From Anaerolinea sp. (lineage in GTDB: Bacteria > Chloroflexota > Anaerolineae > JAAEKA01): a DNA stretch of 5,243 nt. Below, piece after piece: positions 1-5,233 of this stretch; the stretch's first letter is position 1; every line of letters begins with the position of its first letter. A model generated the notes under the pieces. It did not search any database and was not told the DNA's origin. It worked only from the letters and a program-made list of their open reading frames with translations. Both the position numbers and the translations under genes were made by a program. The stretch spans positions 1-5,243 of the forward strand of contig JACSRL010000056.1 in assembly GCA_014879765.1 (NCBI GenBank). The letters run 5' to 3'.

Positions 1-1168
1 GAGGCGGGGAGGGGGATGCAATCACCGGCACATTCTCGGCGTTGGTGGCCAGCACGAAGTCGGCCGACACCCAGCCCATGCCGCCGGGCGCTGACGGGAC
101 CGCAACCACCCACCAGCGGCTATCGGCGCTGCGGCCGATGATCTCACCCTCGTCGCCCAGCCGGGCAACGCCGATCACCGGGAAGACGGTGCCAGGACCG
201 GTGCGCACATTCAGGCCCTGGGTGCCCACGACGCGGCCGGTGGGGGTGCTCGGCTCAGGCGCCGGCTCCGGCAGGTCGATCTCCACCCGGCGGGTCATCA
301 TGACCGCGATGGCGTCGGCGGCGGTGCGCAGCGTGAGCTGGTCCCCCTCGATGCGGAAGGTGGCGGCGCTCTGCAGGGCGGCCAGGAAGGCCTGCTCCTG
401 CTCCATGATTCCTTCCGGCTCGGGGCAGAGGCGCATGGTCGAGCCGATCTGGCCGATCTGGATGGTGTTGCCGCTGAGGGTGTAGCTGCTGATGTACTGG
501 TTGCAGCCGGCGCTGCCGCTCAGTTCGCCGTTGTCGCCGAAGAACGCGGTGACTTCGCTGCCCTCGATCAAGCTGACCACGGCCTCGCGGCCGTTGTTGA
601 ACATGGTCACAGACCAGTCGCTGCCGGCCAGGTCCTGCGCGTCAGCCTTGAAGGTGGCGACGATCTGGTTGCCGGCCATCAGCGCCAGTTGGTTCTGGTT
701 GGCCGAGAAGTTGGTGACAGCGGCCAGCGCCAGCATGTAGTTGCCGGCCTGCTCCATGACGCCCTCAGGCTCCGGGCACATCATCATGGTCGACGCCGCG
801 GGCTGGGCGATGGTCAGGTTGGTGCCCTCCTGGGTGTAGGAGGTGCTGTAGCGGTTGCAGCCGTCGGCGCCGGAGAGCGTGCCGTCCGCGCCGAACTGCA
901 AGGTGACGGTGGTGTCAGCCAGCGCCGGACCGCCGTTCAGCGAGGTCAGGATCCAGTTGGTGCCGGCCAGATCGGAGCTGGCGGCAACCGCCGGCTCCTG
1001 CACGGTTGCCGGGGAGGGCGGGGCGACGGTGGTCCCCTCGGCGGCCGCGGCTTCGGTCGGCGCCACAGGCTCGGCAGGGGGGGCTTCGGTCGGCGCAACG
1101 GCCGGCGCGCAGGCCGCCAGCAGCAGCACCAGGATCAGCAAAAGGTTGATCTTTGCAATGCGTTTCAT
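1..1168 (-). CDS. Lipoprotein with two tandem META domains and an SH3b domain (3' end outside window)
   Basis: I translated 389 uninterrupted codons from the ATG at 1168 to the left edge, where the gene is still open. Residues 1-20 form a lipoprotein signal peptide (MKRIAKINLLLILVLLLAAC) with the lipidated cysteine at 20. A Pro/Thr/Glu/Ala-rich linker (21-65) leads to META domain 1 (67-175) with DGCNRY around C104 and MCPEPEG at C131, then META domain 2 (180-293) with AGCNQY around C222 and LCPEPEG at C248. A second Pro/Glu-rich linker (296-310) precedes a bacterial SH3 domain (about 311-378) with GLNVRTGPGTVFPVIG, SRWWVVAVP and GWVSADFV. META domains occur in HslJ-like envelope proteins of unclear function; SH3b domains often bind peptidoglycan or peptides. 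The protein is likely anchored outside the cytoplasmic membrane. The two META copies share the PEPEG(V/I)MEQ segment, indicating an internal duplication. The visible part ends in a Pro/Ser linker, so another domain may follow. Confidence 0.92.
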   Translation of the reverse strand, partial: MKRIAKINLLLILVLLLAACAPAVAPTEAPPAEPVAPTEAAAAEGTTVAPPSPATVQEPAVAASSDLAGTNWILTSLNGGPALADTTVTLQFGADGTLSGADGCNRYSTSYTQEGTNLTIAQPAASTMMMCPEPEGVMEQAGNYMLALAAVTNFSANQNQLALMAGNQIVATFKADAQDLAGSDWSVTMFNNGREAVVSLIEGSEVTAFFGDNGELSGSAGCNQYISSYTLSGNTIQIGQIGSTMRLCPEPEGIMEQEQAFLAALQSAATFRIEGDQLTLRTAADAIAVMMTRRVEIDLPEPAPEPSTPTGRVVGTQGLNVRTGPGTVFPVIGVARLGDEGEIIGRSADSRWWVVAVPSAPGGMGWVSADFVLATNAENVPVIASPSPP

Positions 1169-1176
1169 CGATGAGT

Positions 1177-1183
1177 TCCTTTC
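1177..1183 (-). promoter_or_regulatory. Ribosome binding site of the META lipoprotein gene
   Basis: The minus strand reads GAAAGGA, 8 bases before the ATG at 1168. The ATG is directly followed by a lipoprotein signal peptide, which confirms the start. Confidence 0.75.
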
Positions 1184-1194
1184 AACAGTATGGT

Positions 1195-1235
1195 GAGTCG
1201 TTCAGTCGGGTCTGCGAGGCAGAAACCCGGTTTCT
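1195..1235. repeat. Short palindromic element, copy 1 (GTTCAG + AGAAACCCGGTTTCT)
   Basis: GAGTCGTTCAG at 1195-1205 is followed, after 15 bases, by the perfect palindrome AGAAACC-C-GGTTTCT at 1221-1235. Both parts recur, fused without the 15-base spacer, at 2268-2294. The element lies 27 bases before the start codon of the META lipoprotein gene. Confidence 0.75.
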
Positions 1236-1250
1236 AACTTGTGTCAGACG

Positions 1251-1282
1251 AAGTTGCTAACTTTTCTGAAAGTTGGCAACTT
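1251..1282. repeat. 32-bp near-perfect palindrome downstream of the SHOCT gene
   Basis: Two 14-base arms, AAGTTGCTAACTTT (1251-1264) and AAAGTTGGCAACTT (1269-1282), pair with one wobble or mismatch around a TCTG loop. Each arm can itself fold, because AAGTT-GCT-AACTT and AAGTT-GGC-AACTT are 13-base palindromes at a 19-base period. The element lies 15 bases beyond the SHOCT stop codon. On the minus strand no T run follows, so it is not a canonical intrinsic terminator. Candidate roles are transcript-end structure, a tandem operator for the downstream lipoprotein gene, or a dispersed repeat. Confidence 0.85.
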
Positions 1283-1297
1283 TCCATATCCTTGTGG

Positions 1298-1630
1298 CTA
1301 CAGGCCCAGCAGCCTGGCCTTCATCGCGGCGAACTCTTCGTCGCTCAGAATGCCGGCCTGATGCAGCTCGCCCATTTGCTTCAACTGGGCCAGGGTGTCG
1401 TCGGTCAGGCCGGTGGCCGGCGCCGCGGCGGCCTGGGCAGCCTCCAGCGCGGCCTGTTGCTGGGCCAACGCCTGCTGCTGGGCGGCAGTGGCCTGCGCCT
1501 GCTGGGCGGCGGCCTTCTGTTGCTGTGAGCCAGCCACCGCGCCGGAGACGGCGGTGGCGGTGCCAACGACGACAGCCGTGCGGGCTGCCGTGCCGATCAA
1601 ACTGGGTCGATTGTTTCGTGAACTGCGCAT
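1298..1630 (-). CDS. Small SHOCT-domain protein with membrane anchor
   Basis: With the start at 1630 the product is 110 residues. A short basic N-terminus (MRSSRNNRPS) precedes a Gly/Ala/Val-rich hydrophobic stretch (about 11-34) that could be a single membrane segment or a glycine-zipper-like segment. Then comes a low-complexity Ala/Gln-rich region (35-70), probably helical or coiled coil, and a C-terminal SHOCT domain (74-110) with the typical pattern LAQLKQMGELHQAGILSDEE followed by FAAMKARLL. SHOCT is a short domain often found at C-termini of otherwise unrelated proteins, thought to mediate oligomerisation or interaction; no catalytic function is expected. The gene follows the DUF6325 gene in the same direction. 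The Ala/Gln tract is coded by repetitive CAG/GCC-rich DNA and may vary in length between strains. Function is unknown. Confidence 0.9.
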   Translation of the reverse strand: MRSSRNNRPSLIGTAARTAVVVGTATAVSGAVAGSQQQKAAAQQAQATAAQQQALAQQQAALEAAQAAAAPATGLTDDTLAQLKQMGELHQAGILSDEEFAAMKARLLGL

Positions 1631-1631
1631 G

Positions 1632-1644
1632 GGTTCTTTCCTTT
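1632..1644 (-). promoter_or_regulatory. Ribosome binding site fixing the SHOCT gene start at 1630
   Basis: The minus strand reads AAAGGA at 1639-1644, 8 bases before the ATG at 1630. The alternative in-frame ATG at 1657 has no such signal, and it would add nine residues (MPVTERKEP) that overlap this site. The shorter start is preferred. Confidence 0.75.
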
Positions 1645-1686
1645 CTGTTACGGGCATTTCATGCGGGGTTTGGCTGGGATGTTCAT

Positions 1687-1767
1687 CTCGTAACTCGTAA
1701 CTCGTAACTCGTAACCGGATTTACGGAGAGGGTCTCCGGGTTACGGGGTTACTCGTTACGGGTTACG
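1687..1767. repeat. Inverted pair of heptamer tandem repeats (CTCGTAA / GTTACG) with central hairpin
   Basis: Four perfect tandem copies of CTCGTAA occupy 1687-1714. The right side (1739-1767) carries degenerate copies of the opposite orientation (GGTTACG, GGGTTACT, CGTTACG, GGTTACG). Aligned as reverse complements, the left arm 1689-1716 and the right arm 1739-1767 match along about 28 bases with a few mismatches and one extra base. Between them sits a smaller hairpin, CGGAGA (1724-1729) and TCTCCG (1733-1738) with a GGG loop. The whole lies 19 bases beyond the DUF6325 stop codon and upstream of the SHOCT gene. It looks like a miniature palindromic repeat element; a role as terminator or RNA-stabilising structure is possible, though no T run follows. 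Confidence 0.85.
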
Positions 1768-1785
1768 TGCTGCGTGGCGGCGCAC

Positions 1786-2235
1786 TTAGCTCAGGCCGGC
1801 GGCGTCCAGCAGCGACTGGCGGACAGCCTGCACCACGCTGTGGGGGATGCGCACGTTGTCCACCAGCACGCCGTTGGCGTCGCGGACGGCCCGCGCGAAG
1901 TTGGCCGCCCACACGTTGTCGATCAGCATCGCCGCGGCCGTGCTGTTGTTGGGCAGCCCCTCGGCCAGCACCAACAGATCCTCCTCGGACAACATGCCCA
2001 CCATCTCGTAGTCCAGCGCATCCAACGCCAGCGCCACATCTTCGGTGAGCTCGTTGGATTCGAAGATGGTCACATTGCCATCGGCGTCTTTGCTGACCAC
2101 GGCCAGGTCGATCACGCGGATCAGGCCGGAATCGGTCAGCTCAGTGAGCGCGGGGATGATCTCGCCGCGGAAGTGGTTATCGGCGAAGTAAAAGGTCAGG
2201 TATTCTACAGGTCCCAAGGGATATTCTACGTCCAT
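1786..2235 (-). CDS. DUF6325-family protein (function unknown)
   Basis: This 149-residue acidic, soluble protein resembles DUF6325/DUF1269-type proteins of Actinobacteria and Chloroflexota. Recognisable features are GPVEYLTFYF near the N-terminus (8-17), GEIIPALTELTDSGLIRVIDLAVVSKDADG (24-53, typical of the family), an acidic middle section, a segment ending in a short Ala-rich stretch before DNVWA (126-130 region), and a C-terminal R-IPHSVV block preceding a terminal helix. There is no signal peptide and no membrane segment, so it is probably cytosolic. The start is fixed by a strong ribosome binding site 8 bases upstream. Its neighbour in the same direction, 155 bp downstream, is a SHOCT-domain protein, a pairing I recall as recurrent in these phyla, which suggests shared function. 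No enzymatic motif is visible and I assign no activity. Confidence 0.9.
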   Translation of the reverse strand: MDVEYPLGPVEYLTFYFADNHFRGEIIPALTELTDSGLIRVIDLAVVSKDADGNVTIFESNELTEDVALALDALDYEMVGMLSEEDLLVLAEGLPNNSTAAAMLIDNVWAANFARAVRDANGVLVDNVRIPHSVVQAVRQSLLDAAGLS

Positions 2236-2243
2236 CGTTCGTT

Positions 2244-2250
2244 CTCCTTA
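2244..2250 (-). promoter_or_regulatory. Ribosome binding site of the DUF6325 gene
   Basis: The minus strand reads TAAGGAG, 8 bases before the ATG at 2235. It supports this start over any internal one. Confidence 0.8.
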
Positions 2251-2267
2251 GCAATAGGGATGATAAG

Positions 2268-2294
2268 CTGAGTCGTTCAGAAACCGGGTTTTCT
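2268..2294. repeat. Short palindromic element, copy 2 (GTTCAG + AAACCGGGTTTT)
   Basis: CTGAGTCGTTCAG at 2268-2280 is directly followed by AAACCGGGTTTTCT, giving an imperfect palindrome centred on the CCGGG (AGAAACC against GGTTTTCT). The 11-mer GAGTCGTTCAG and the AAACC/GGTTT palindrome both recur at 1195-1235, in front of another gene. It lies 33 bases before the DUF6325 start codon and so falls in that gene's probable leader. Confidence 0.75.
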
Positions 2295-2328
2295 CGTGCT
2301 AATGCCATGCGTGAGCAGCTATCAGAAG

Positions 2329-2356
2329 AGTATACCGCCAATCAGAGATTCAGCAA
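2329..2356 (-). promoter_or_regulatory. Possible sigma-70-like promoter for the DUF6325 gene
   Basis: On the minus strand TTGCTG (2351-2356) is followed after 16 bases by TATACT (2329-2334), a five-of-six match to TATAAT. This would give a leader of roughly 85 bases containing the palindromic element at 2268-2294. The upstream hexamer is weak, so this is a tentative call; sigma-factor consensus in this phylum is also less certain. Confidence 0.3.
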
Positions 2357-2396
2357 CCCTGAAGGGCAGCGCCAACAACGCCGATCACGGATGCAC

Positions 2397-3407
2397 TCAG
2401 CGCACAGCAACCCGCCGGGGCTCCTGTCTGGAGCGGTGTGGCTTGGAGGCAAAAAGATTCAGGCCCAGTTGATCGGACAGAAAGCGGGCGGCCAACTGGC
2501 CACGCACGCTGTTGCCGGCGGCGTCCAGCGGCGGCGAGAAGACGCCCAGCCCGCCTTTGCCCGGCGCGGCGGCGATCAGCGCGCCGCTGACGCCGCTTTT
2601 GCCCGGCACGCCCATGTCGAACAGCCAGTCGCCCGACGATTCATACATGCCCGCGGTGGCCATCACCACCAGCGTGTGATCGCAGTGAATGGCATCCACC
2701 ACGCGCTCGCCGGTGATCGGGTTGACGCCGCCGTCGGCCAGGGTGGCGGCCATGATGGCCAGATCGCGCGCGGTCACCTTCAGGCAGCACTGGCGGGTAT
2801 AGATGTCGGTGGTCTCCAACGAATCGAAGTAGAGGCGGCCATAGTCGGCCAGCAGCCGGGCGATGGCCCGGTTGCGGAAGTTCGAGCTGGCCGCCGAGGC
2901 GTAGACCTCCTCATCCAGCTCCAGCGGGCGCCCGGCGAAACGGGCCAGCCCGTCGCGGATGAAGGCCCACTTGGCCTCGGCCGTGTCGCCCGGCGCCAGG
3001 CTGGTGACGGCCAGGGCGCCGGAATTGACCATCGGGTTGGTCAGCCGCTGCGGATGGAGCTCGATGGCCATCACCGAGTTGAAGGGCAGACCGGTGGCGT
3101 TCAGGCCGACCTGGGCGCGCACCGCCTCCGCGCCCAAGGCCTGGCAGACCAGCGCAAAGACAAAGGGCTTGGACACGCTCATCAGCGTGCAGGTCTGGTC
3201 CACGTCGCCGGCCATGAAACAGTCGCCGCTGACGTCGGCGATGCACAAGCTGAAGGTGTGGCGCGGCATCCGCGCCAGAGCGGGGTAATGCTGGGCGTTG
3301 GTCCCTTCGTCGTTGTCCTTGAAGCGACGATAGGCCTGGTCCACCAACGTCTGTGTCCGCGCCGCGGAGGGCAGGTGGCCGGTGGAAACGTAAGGTGGTG
3401 TCATCAT
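2397..3407 (-). CDS. glsA: Glutaminase-family enzyme (serine-dependent, divergent active site)
   Basis: The product (336 residues) has the fold family of serine-dependent glutaminases, which hydrolyse L-glutamine to glutamate and ammonia in the cytoplasm. The catalytic Ser-x-x-Lys is SVSK at 77-80. Other conserved blocks are NPMVNSGA (124-131), FRNRAIA (177-183), the CCLKVTARDLA region (207-217), TAGMYESSG (251-259), GVPGKSGVSG (266-275) and SPPLDAAGNSV (291-301). By alignment from memory to human GLS and E. coli YbaS, S77, K80, N128, N179, Y203, Y255 and V273 keep the active-site residues, but H40, M76 and A172 stand where Tyr, Gln and Glu normally contact substrate. Length is slightly above the usual 310 or so, with a basic C-terminal tail (323-336). 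Two ATGs are adjacent, and the second (3404) is better spaced from the ribosome binding site. It lies 160 bp downstream of the transporter gene. Family membership is secure; true glutaminase activity is less so. Confidence 0.92.
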   Translation of the reverse strand: MMTPPYVSTGHLPSAARTQTLVDQAYRRFKDNDEGTNAQHYPALARMPRHTFSLCIADVSGDCFMAGDVDQTCTLMSVSKPFVFALVCQALGAEAVRAQVGLNATGLPFNSVMAIELHPQRLTNPMVNSGALAVTSLAPGDTAEAKWAFIRDGLARFAGRPLELDEEVYASAASSNFRNRAIARLLADYGRLYFDSLETTDIYTRQCCLKVTARDLAIMAATLADGGVNPITGERVVDAIHCDHTLVVMATAGMYESSGDWLFDMGVPGKSGVSGALIAAAPGKGGLGVFSPPLDAAGNSVRGQLAARFLSDQLGLNLFASKPHRSRQEPRRVAVR

Positions 3408-3409
3408 TT

Positions 3410-3414
3410 CCTCT
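3410..3414 (-). promoter_or_regulatory. Ribosome binding site deciding between two adjacent ATGs of the glutaminase gene
   Basis: The minus strand reads AGAGG followed by AA and then ATGATG. The spacing to the first ATG (3407) is only 2 bases, but 5 bases to the second (3404). The second ATG is therefore the likelier start, shortening the product by one residue. Confidence 0.6.
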
Positions 3415-3453
3415 TGTGCTCACAGCGTTGACGTCCCGGACTTCGGTTCAGAA

Positions 3454-3542
3454 AGACTTCGGAAGTGGCCGCTTGGTGTGCAAGGGTGGCCTGGTTGCAG
3501 CCGAGACCCGCTCATTTACCCGCTCGGCCACTTCCGAAGTCT
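3454..3542. repeat. 18-bp perfect inverted repeat between transporter and glutaminase genes
   Basis: AGACTTCGGAAGTGGCCG at 3454-3471 is matched exactly by its reverse complement at 3525-3542, with 53 bases between. Each arm also contains a small nested palindrome around ACTTCnGAAGT, and an extra partial copy (GACTTCGG) sits at 3439-3446. An inner pair, CCGAG at 3501-3505 with CTCGG at 3523-3527, could close a smaller hairpin. The element starts 25 bases beyond the transporter stop codon and fills most of the gap. On the minus strand the second arm is followed by TTCTG rather than a long T run, so it is at best an atypical terminator or a 3'-end-protecting structure. It could equally be a dispersed palindromic repeat. 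Confidence 0.85.
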
Positions 3543-3567
3543 GGGATTTGACTGTTCACACAGCCGC

Positions 3568-5220
3568 TTAGAACCGCACCGGATAGCCCGGCCCCAGCGG
3601 GATCCCCAGCACGAACCAGAGGATCAGGAAGAGCAGCCAGGCCACCAGAACCACGGCCGCGATGGGCAGCATCAGCGCCACCAGCGAGCCGACGCCGGTG
3701 TTCTTCTGATAGCGTTGGCCAAAGGCGACGATCACCGGGAAGTAGACCATCAACGGCGTCAGCGTGTTGATGGGCGAGTCGCCGACCCGGTAGGCGGCGA
3801 AGACGGTCTGCGCCGGCACGCCCAACTGGATGAAGAGCGGCACGAAGATGGGGGCAAAGATCGCCCACTTGGCCAGCGCGCCGGGCATGATGAAGTCCAG
3901 CAGCACGATCACCAGCACGAAGCCGACCAGCAGCGGGATGGCCGGAATGCCGGCATGGCCCAGCCACTCGGCCAGCGCGGTGGCGATGACCGCGGGCATG
4001 TTGCTGTAGTTGAAGAAAGCGATGAACTGGCTGATCATCAGCAACATGAAGATCAGGCCGCCCAGCCCGGCGAAGGTCTTGACCACCGCGGCGATCACGT
4101 CGTTGGGCCCCTTGTACTTGCCCACCGCGCTGCCGAAAGCGATGCCGGGGATGAAGAAGCAGAGCATGACGATGAAGAGCAGGCTGGCCATGAAGGGCGT
4201 CTGGCCGACGATGGAGCCGGTGACGGGATCGCGCAGCGGCGCGCCCGGCGGCAGGGTGATCAACAGCACAAAGCCCAGCACGGCCAGAAAGGCGATGCCC
4301 GCCCGGCGCAGGCCCTTGGCCTCCAGCGCGGGATCGATCTCGTCGGCCGCGGCGGCCTGCGCGGGATCGCCCGCCTCCGATGGATCGTACTTGCCCAGGC
4401 GCGGCTCGATGATCCGCACGACGACCAGGCCAACCACCACGGTCATCAGGATGGCCGAAACCGCCTGGAAGAAGTAGTCGGCGGTGATGGAGATGGGCGC
4501 TCCGCCGGCCAGGGCGATCGCTTCGTTGGTGATCTCGAAGAGCATGGCGTCGGTGGGCGTCGGGATGAGGTTGGCCATGAAGACCGCGGCGACGCCGCCG
4601 AAGCCGGCCGCCAGGCCGGCGATGGGGTGCCGCCCCACGGCCAGGAAGGCGGCCGCACCCAGGGGGATCAGGATCAGATAGCCCGCGTCCGAGGCGACGC
4701 TGGCCAGCACGCCGATGAAGACGATGAGGTAAGCGATCAACGACGCCGGGGCGACCTTGACCAGCTTGCGAATCAAGGCGGCCATCAGCCCGGCGACCTC
4801 AGCCGCGCCGGCGCCCATCATGGCGATGAGCGTCACGGCCAGCGCGCCGAAGCCCTGGAAGTTCGGCACGAAGGAGGTGAACATGAAACGGATGCCATCG
4901 ATGGTCAACAGACTCCTGATGGCGGTGGTCTGTTCCTGGATCACGAAGTCCACATCCTGGGTTCCCGCCCCGGAGATGGTGTATTCGCTGACATCCTCGT
5001 AGAAGTCGGGGGTGATCTCCACCGGCACCGGCACCGCGACCTGTTCGGTGACGCTGACGCCCAGCAACGCCAGCAGGGCTGACAGCACGATGACGCCCAC
5101 GGTGAGGTAGGCAAACATCAGGACTGGATGAGGGACTTTGTTGCCGATCCGCTCGACGGCGTTCAGCATCTTGTCCATGAAGGATGGTTTGGCCGGCTGT
5201 GCGGCCCCTTGTGCGCCCAT
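3568..5220 (-). CDS. AbgT-family transporter (p-aminobenzoyl-glutamate transporter-like)
   Basis: This 550-residue polytopic inner-membrane protein belongs to the AbgT family, whose characterised members import p-aminobenzoyl-glutamate (E. coli AbgT) or export sulfonamides and p-aminobenzoate-type compounds (MtrF, YdaH). A cytoplasmic N-terminus is followed by a first membrane segment (about 31-55), a polar loop (57-110) and many further hydrophobic segments. Family hallmarks are SDAGY at 177-181, GRHPIAG at 196-202, AKW at 450-452, YRVGDS at 477-482 and TPLMVYFP at 488-495, with a PLGPG ending near the C-terminus. By spacing from W452, residues R478, D481 and P489 match functionally important Arg, Asp and Pro of YdaH as I remember that protein, while the proline expected at 470 is alanine, with P469 beside it. 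A strong Shine-Dalgarno sequence lies 5 bases before the ATG. No abgA/abgB hydrolase genes are visible; the next gene is glutaminase-like. The family is certain enough, but the substrate and direction of transport are not readable from sequence. Confidence 0.94.
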   Translation of the reverse strand: MGAQGAAQPAKPSFMDKMLNAVERIGNKVPHPVLMFAYLTVGVIVLSALLALLGVSVTEQVAVPVPVEITPDFYEDVSEYTISGAGTQDVDFVIQEQTTAIRSLLTIDGIRFMFTSFVPNFQGFGALAVTLIAMMGAGAAEVAGLMAALIRKLVKVAPASLIAYLIVFIGVLASVASDAGYLILIPLGAAAFLAVGRHPIAGLAAGFGGVAAVFMANLIPTPTDAMLFEITNEAIALAGGAPISITADYFFQAVSAILMTVVVGLVVVRIIEPRLGKYDPSEAGDPAQAAAADEIDPALEAKGLRRAGIAFLAVLGFVLLITLPPGAPLRDPVTGSIVGQTPFMASLLFIVMLCFFIPGIAFGSAVGKYKGPNDVIAAVVKTFAGLGGLIFMLLMISQFIAFFNYSNMPAVIATALAEWLGHAGIPAIPLLVGFVLVIVLLDFIMPGALAKWAIFAPIFVPLFIQLGVPAQTVFAAYRVGDSPINTLTPLMVYFPVIVAFGQRYQKNTGVGSLVALMLPIAAVVLVAWLLFLILWFVLGIPLGPGYPVRF

Positions 5221-5225
5221 GGTAG

Positions 5226-5233
5226 CCTCCTTT
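5226..5233 (-). promoter_or_regulatory. Strong ribosome binding site for the AbgT-family gene
   Basis: The minus strand reads AAAGGAGG, a near-perfect anti-16S match, 5 bases before the ATG at 5220. It fixes the start codon. The window ends 10 bases further on, so no promoter can be judged. Confidence 0.85.

Noticed and set aside
689..1174. Plus-strand open frames overlapping the META lipoprotein gene.
   Set aside because: They are low-complexity Gly/Arg/Ala shadows; the minus strand translates without interruption into a signal peptide, META domains and an SH3b domain.
1655..1657. Alternative upstream start codon for the SHOCT protein.
   Set aside because: It has no ribosome binding site, and a well-spaced one lies within the extra nine codons, serving the ATG at 1630.
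1687..1714. Tandem heptamers considered as a CRISPR or other spaced-repeat array.
   Set aside because: The 7-base units are contiguous, with no spacers and no cas genes nearby.
2307..3431. A 374-codon open frame on the plus strand, opposite the glutaminase gene.
   Set aside because: The composition is His/Gly/Arg/Gln-rich and lacks domains, while the minus strand carries conserved glutaminase motifs throughout.
3454..3542. Inverted repeat considered as the ends of an insertion sequence.
   Set aside because: Only 53 bases separate the arms, with no coding capacity and no evident target-site duplication.
5013..5052. The polar loop after the first membrane segment of the transporter considered as an unusual insertion.
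   Set aside because: The conserved SDAGY aspartate falls at residue 178, close to its position (180) in YdaH as I recall it, so the N-terminal portion is of normal length.
3478..5082. A 534-codon open frame on the plus strand, opposite the transporter gene.
   Set aside because: Its translation is a His/Asp/Gly/Gln-rich composition with no recognisable domain, typical of an antisense frame in GC-rich DNA, and the opposite strand encodes a clear AbgT-family protein.
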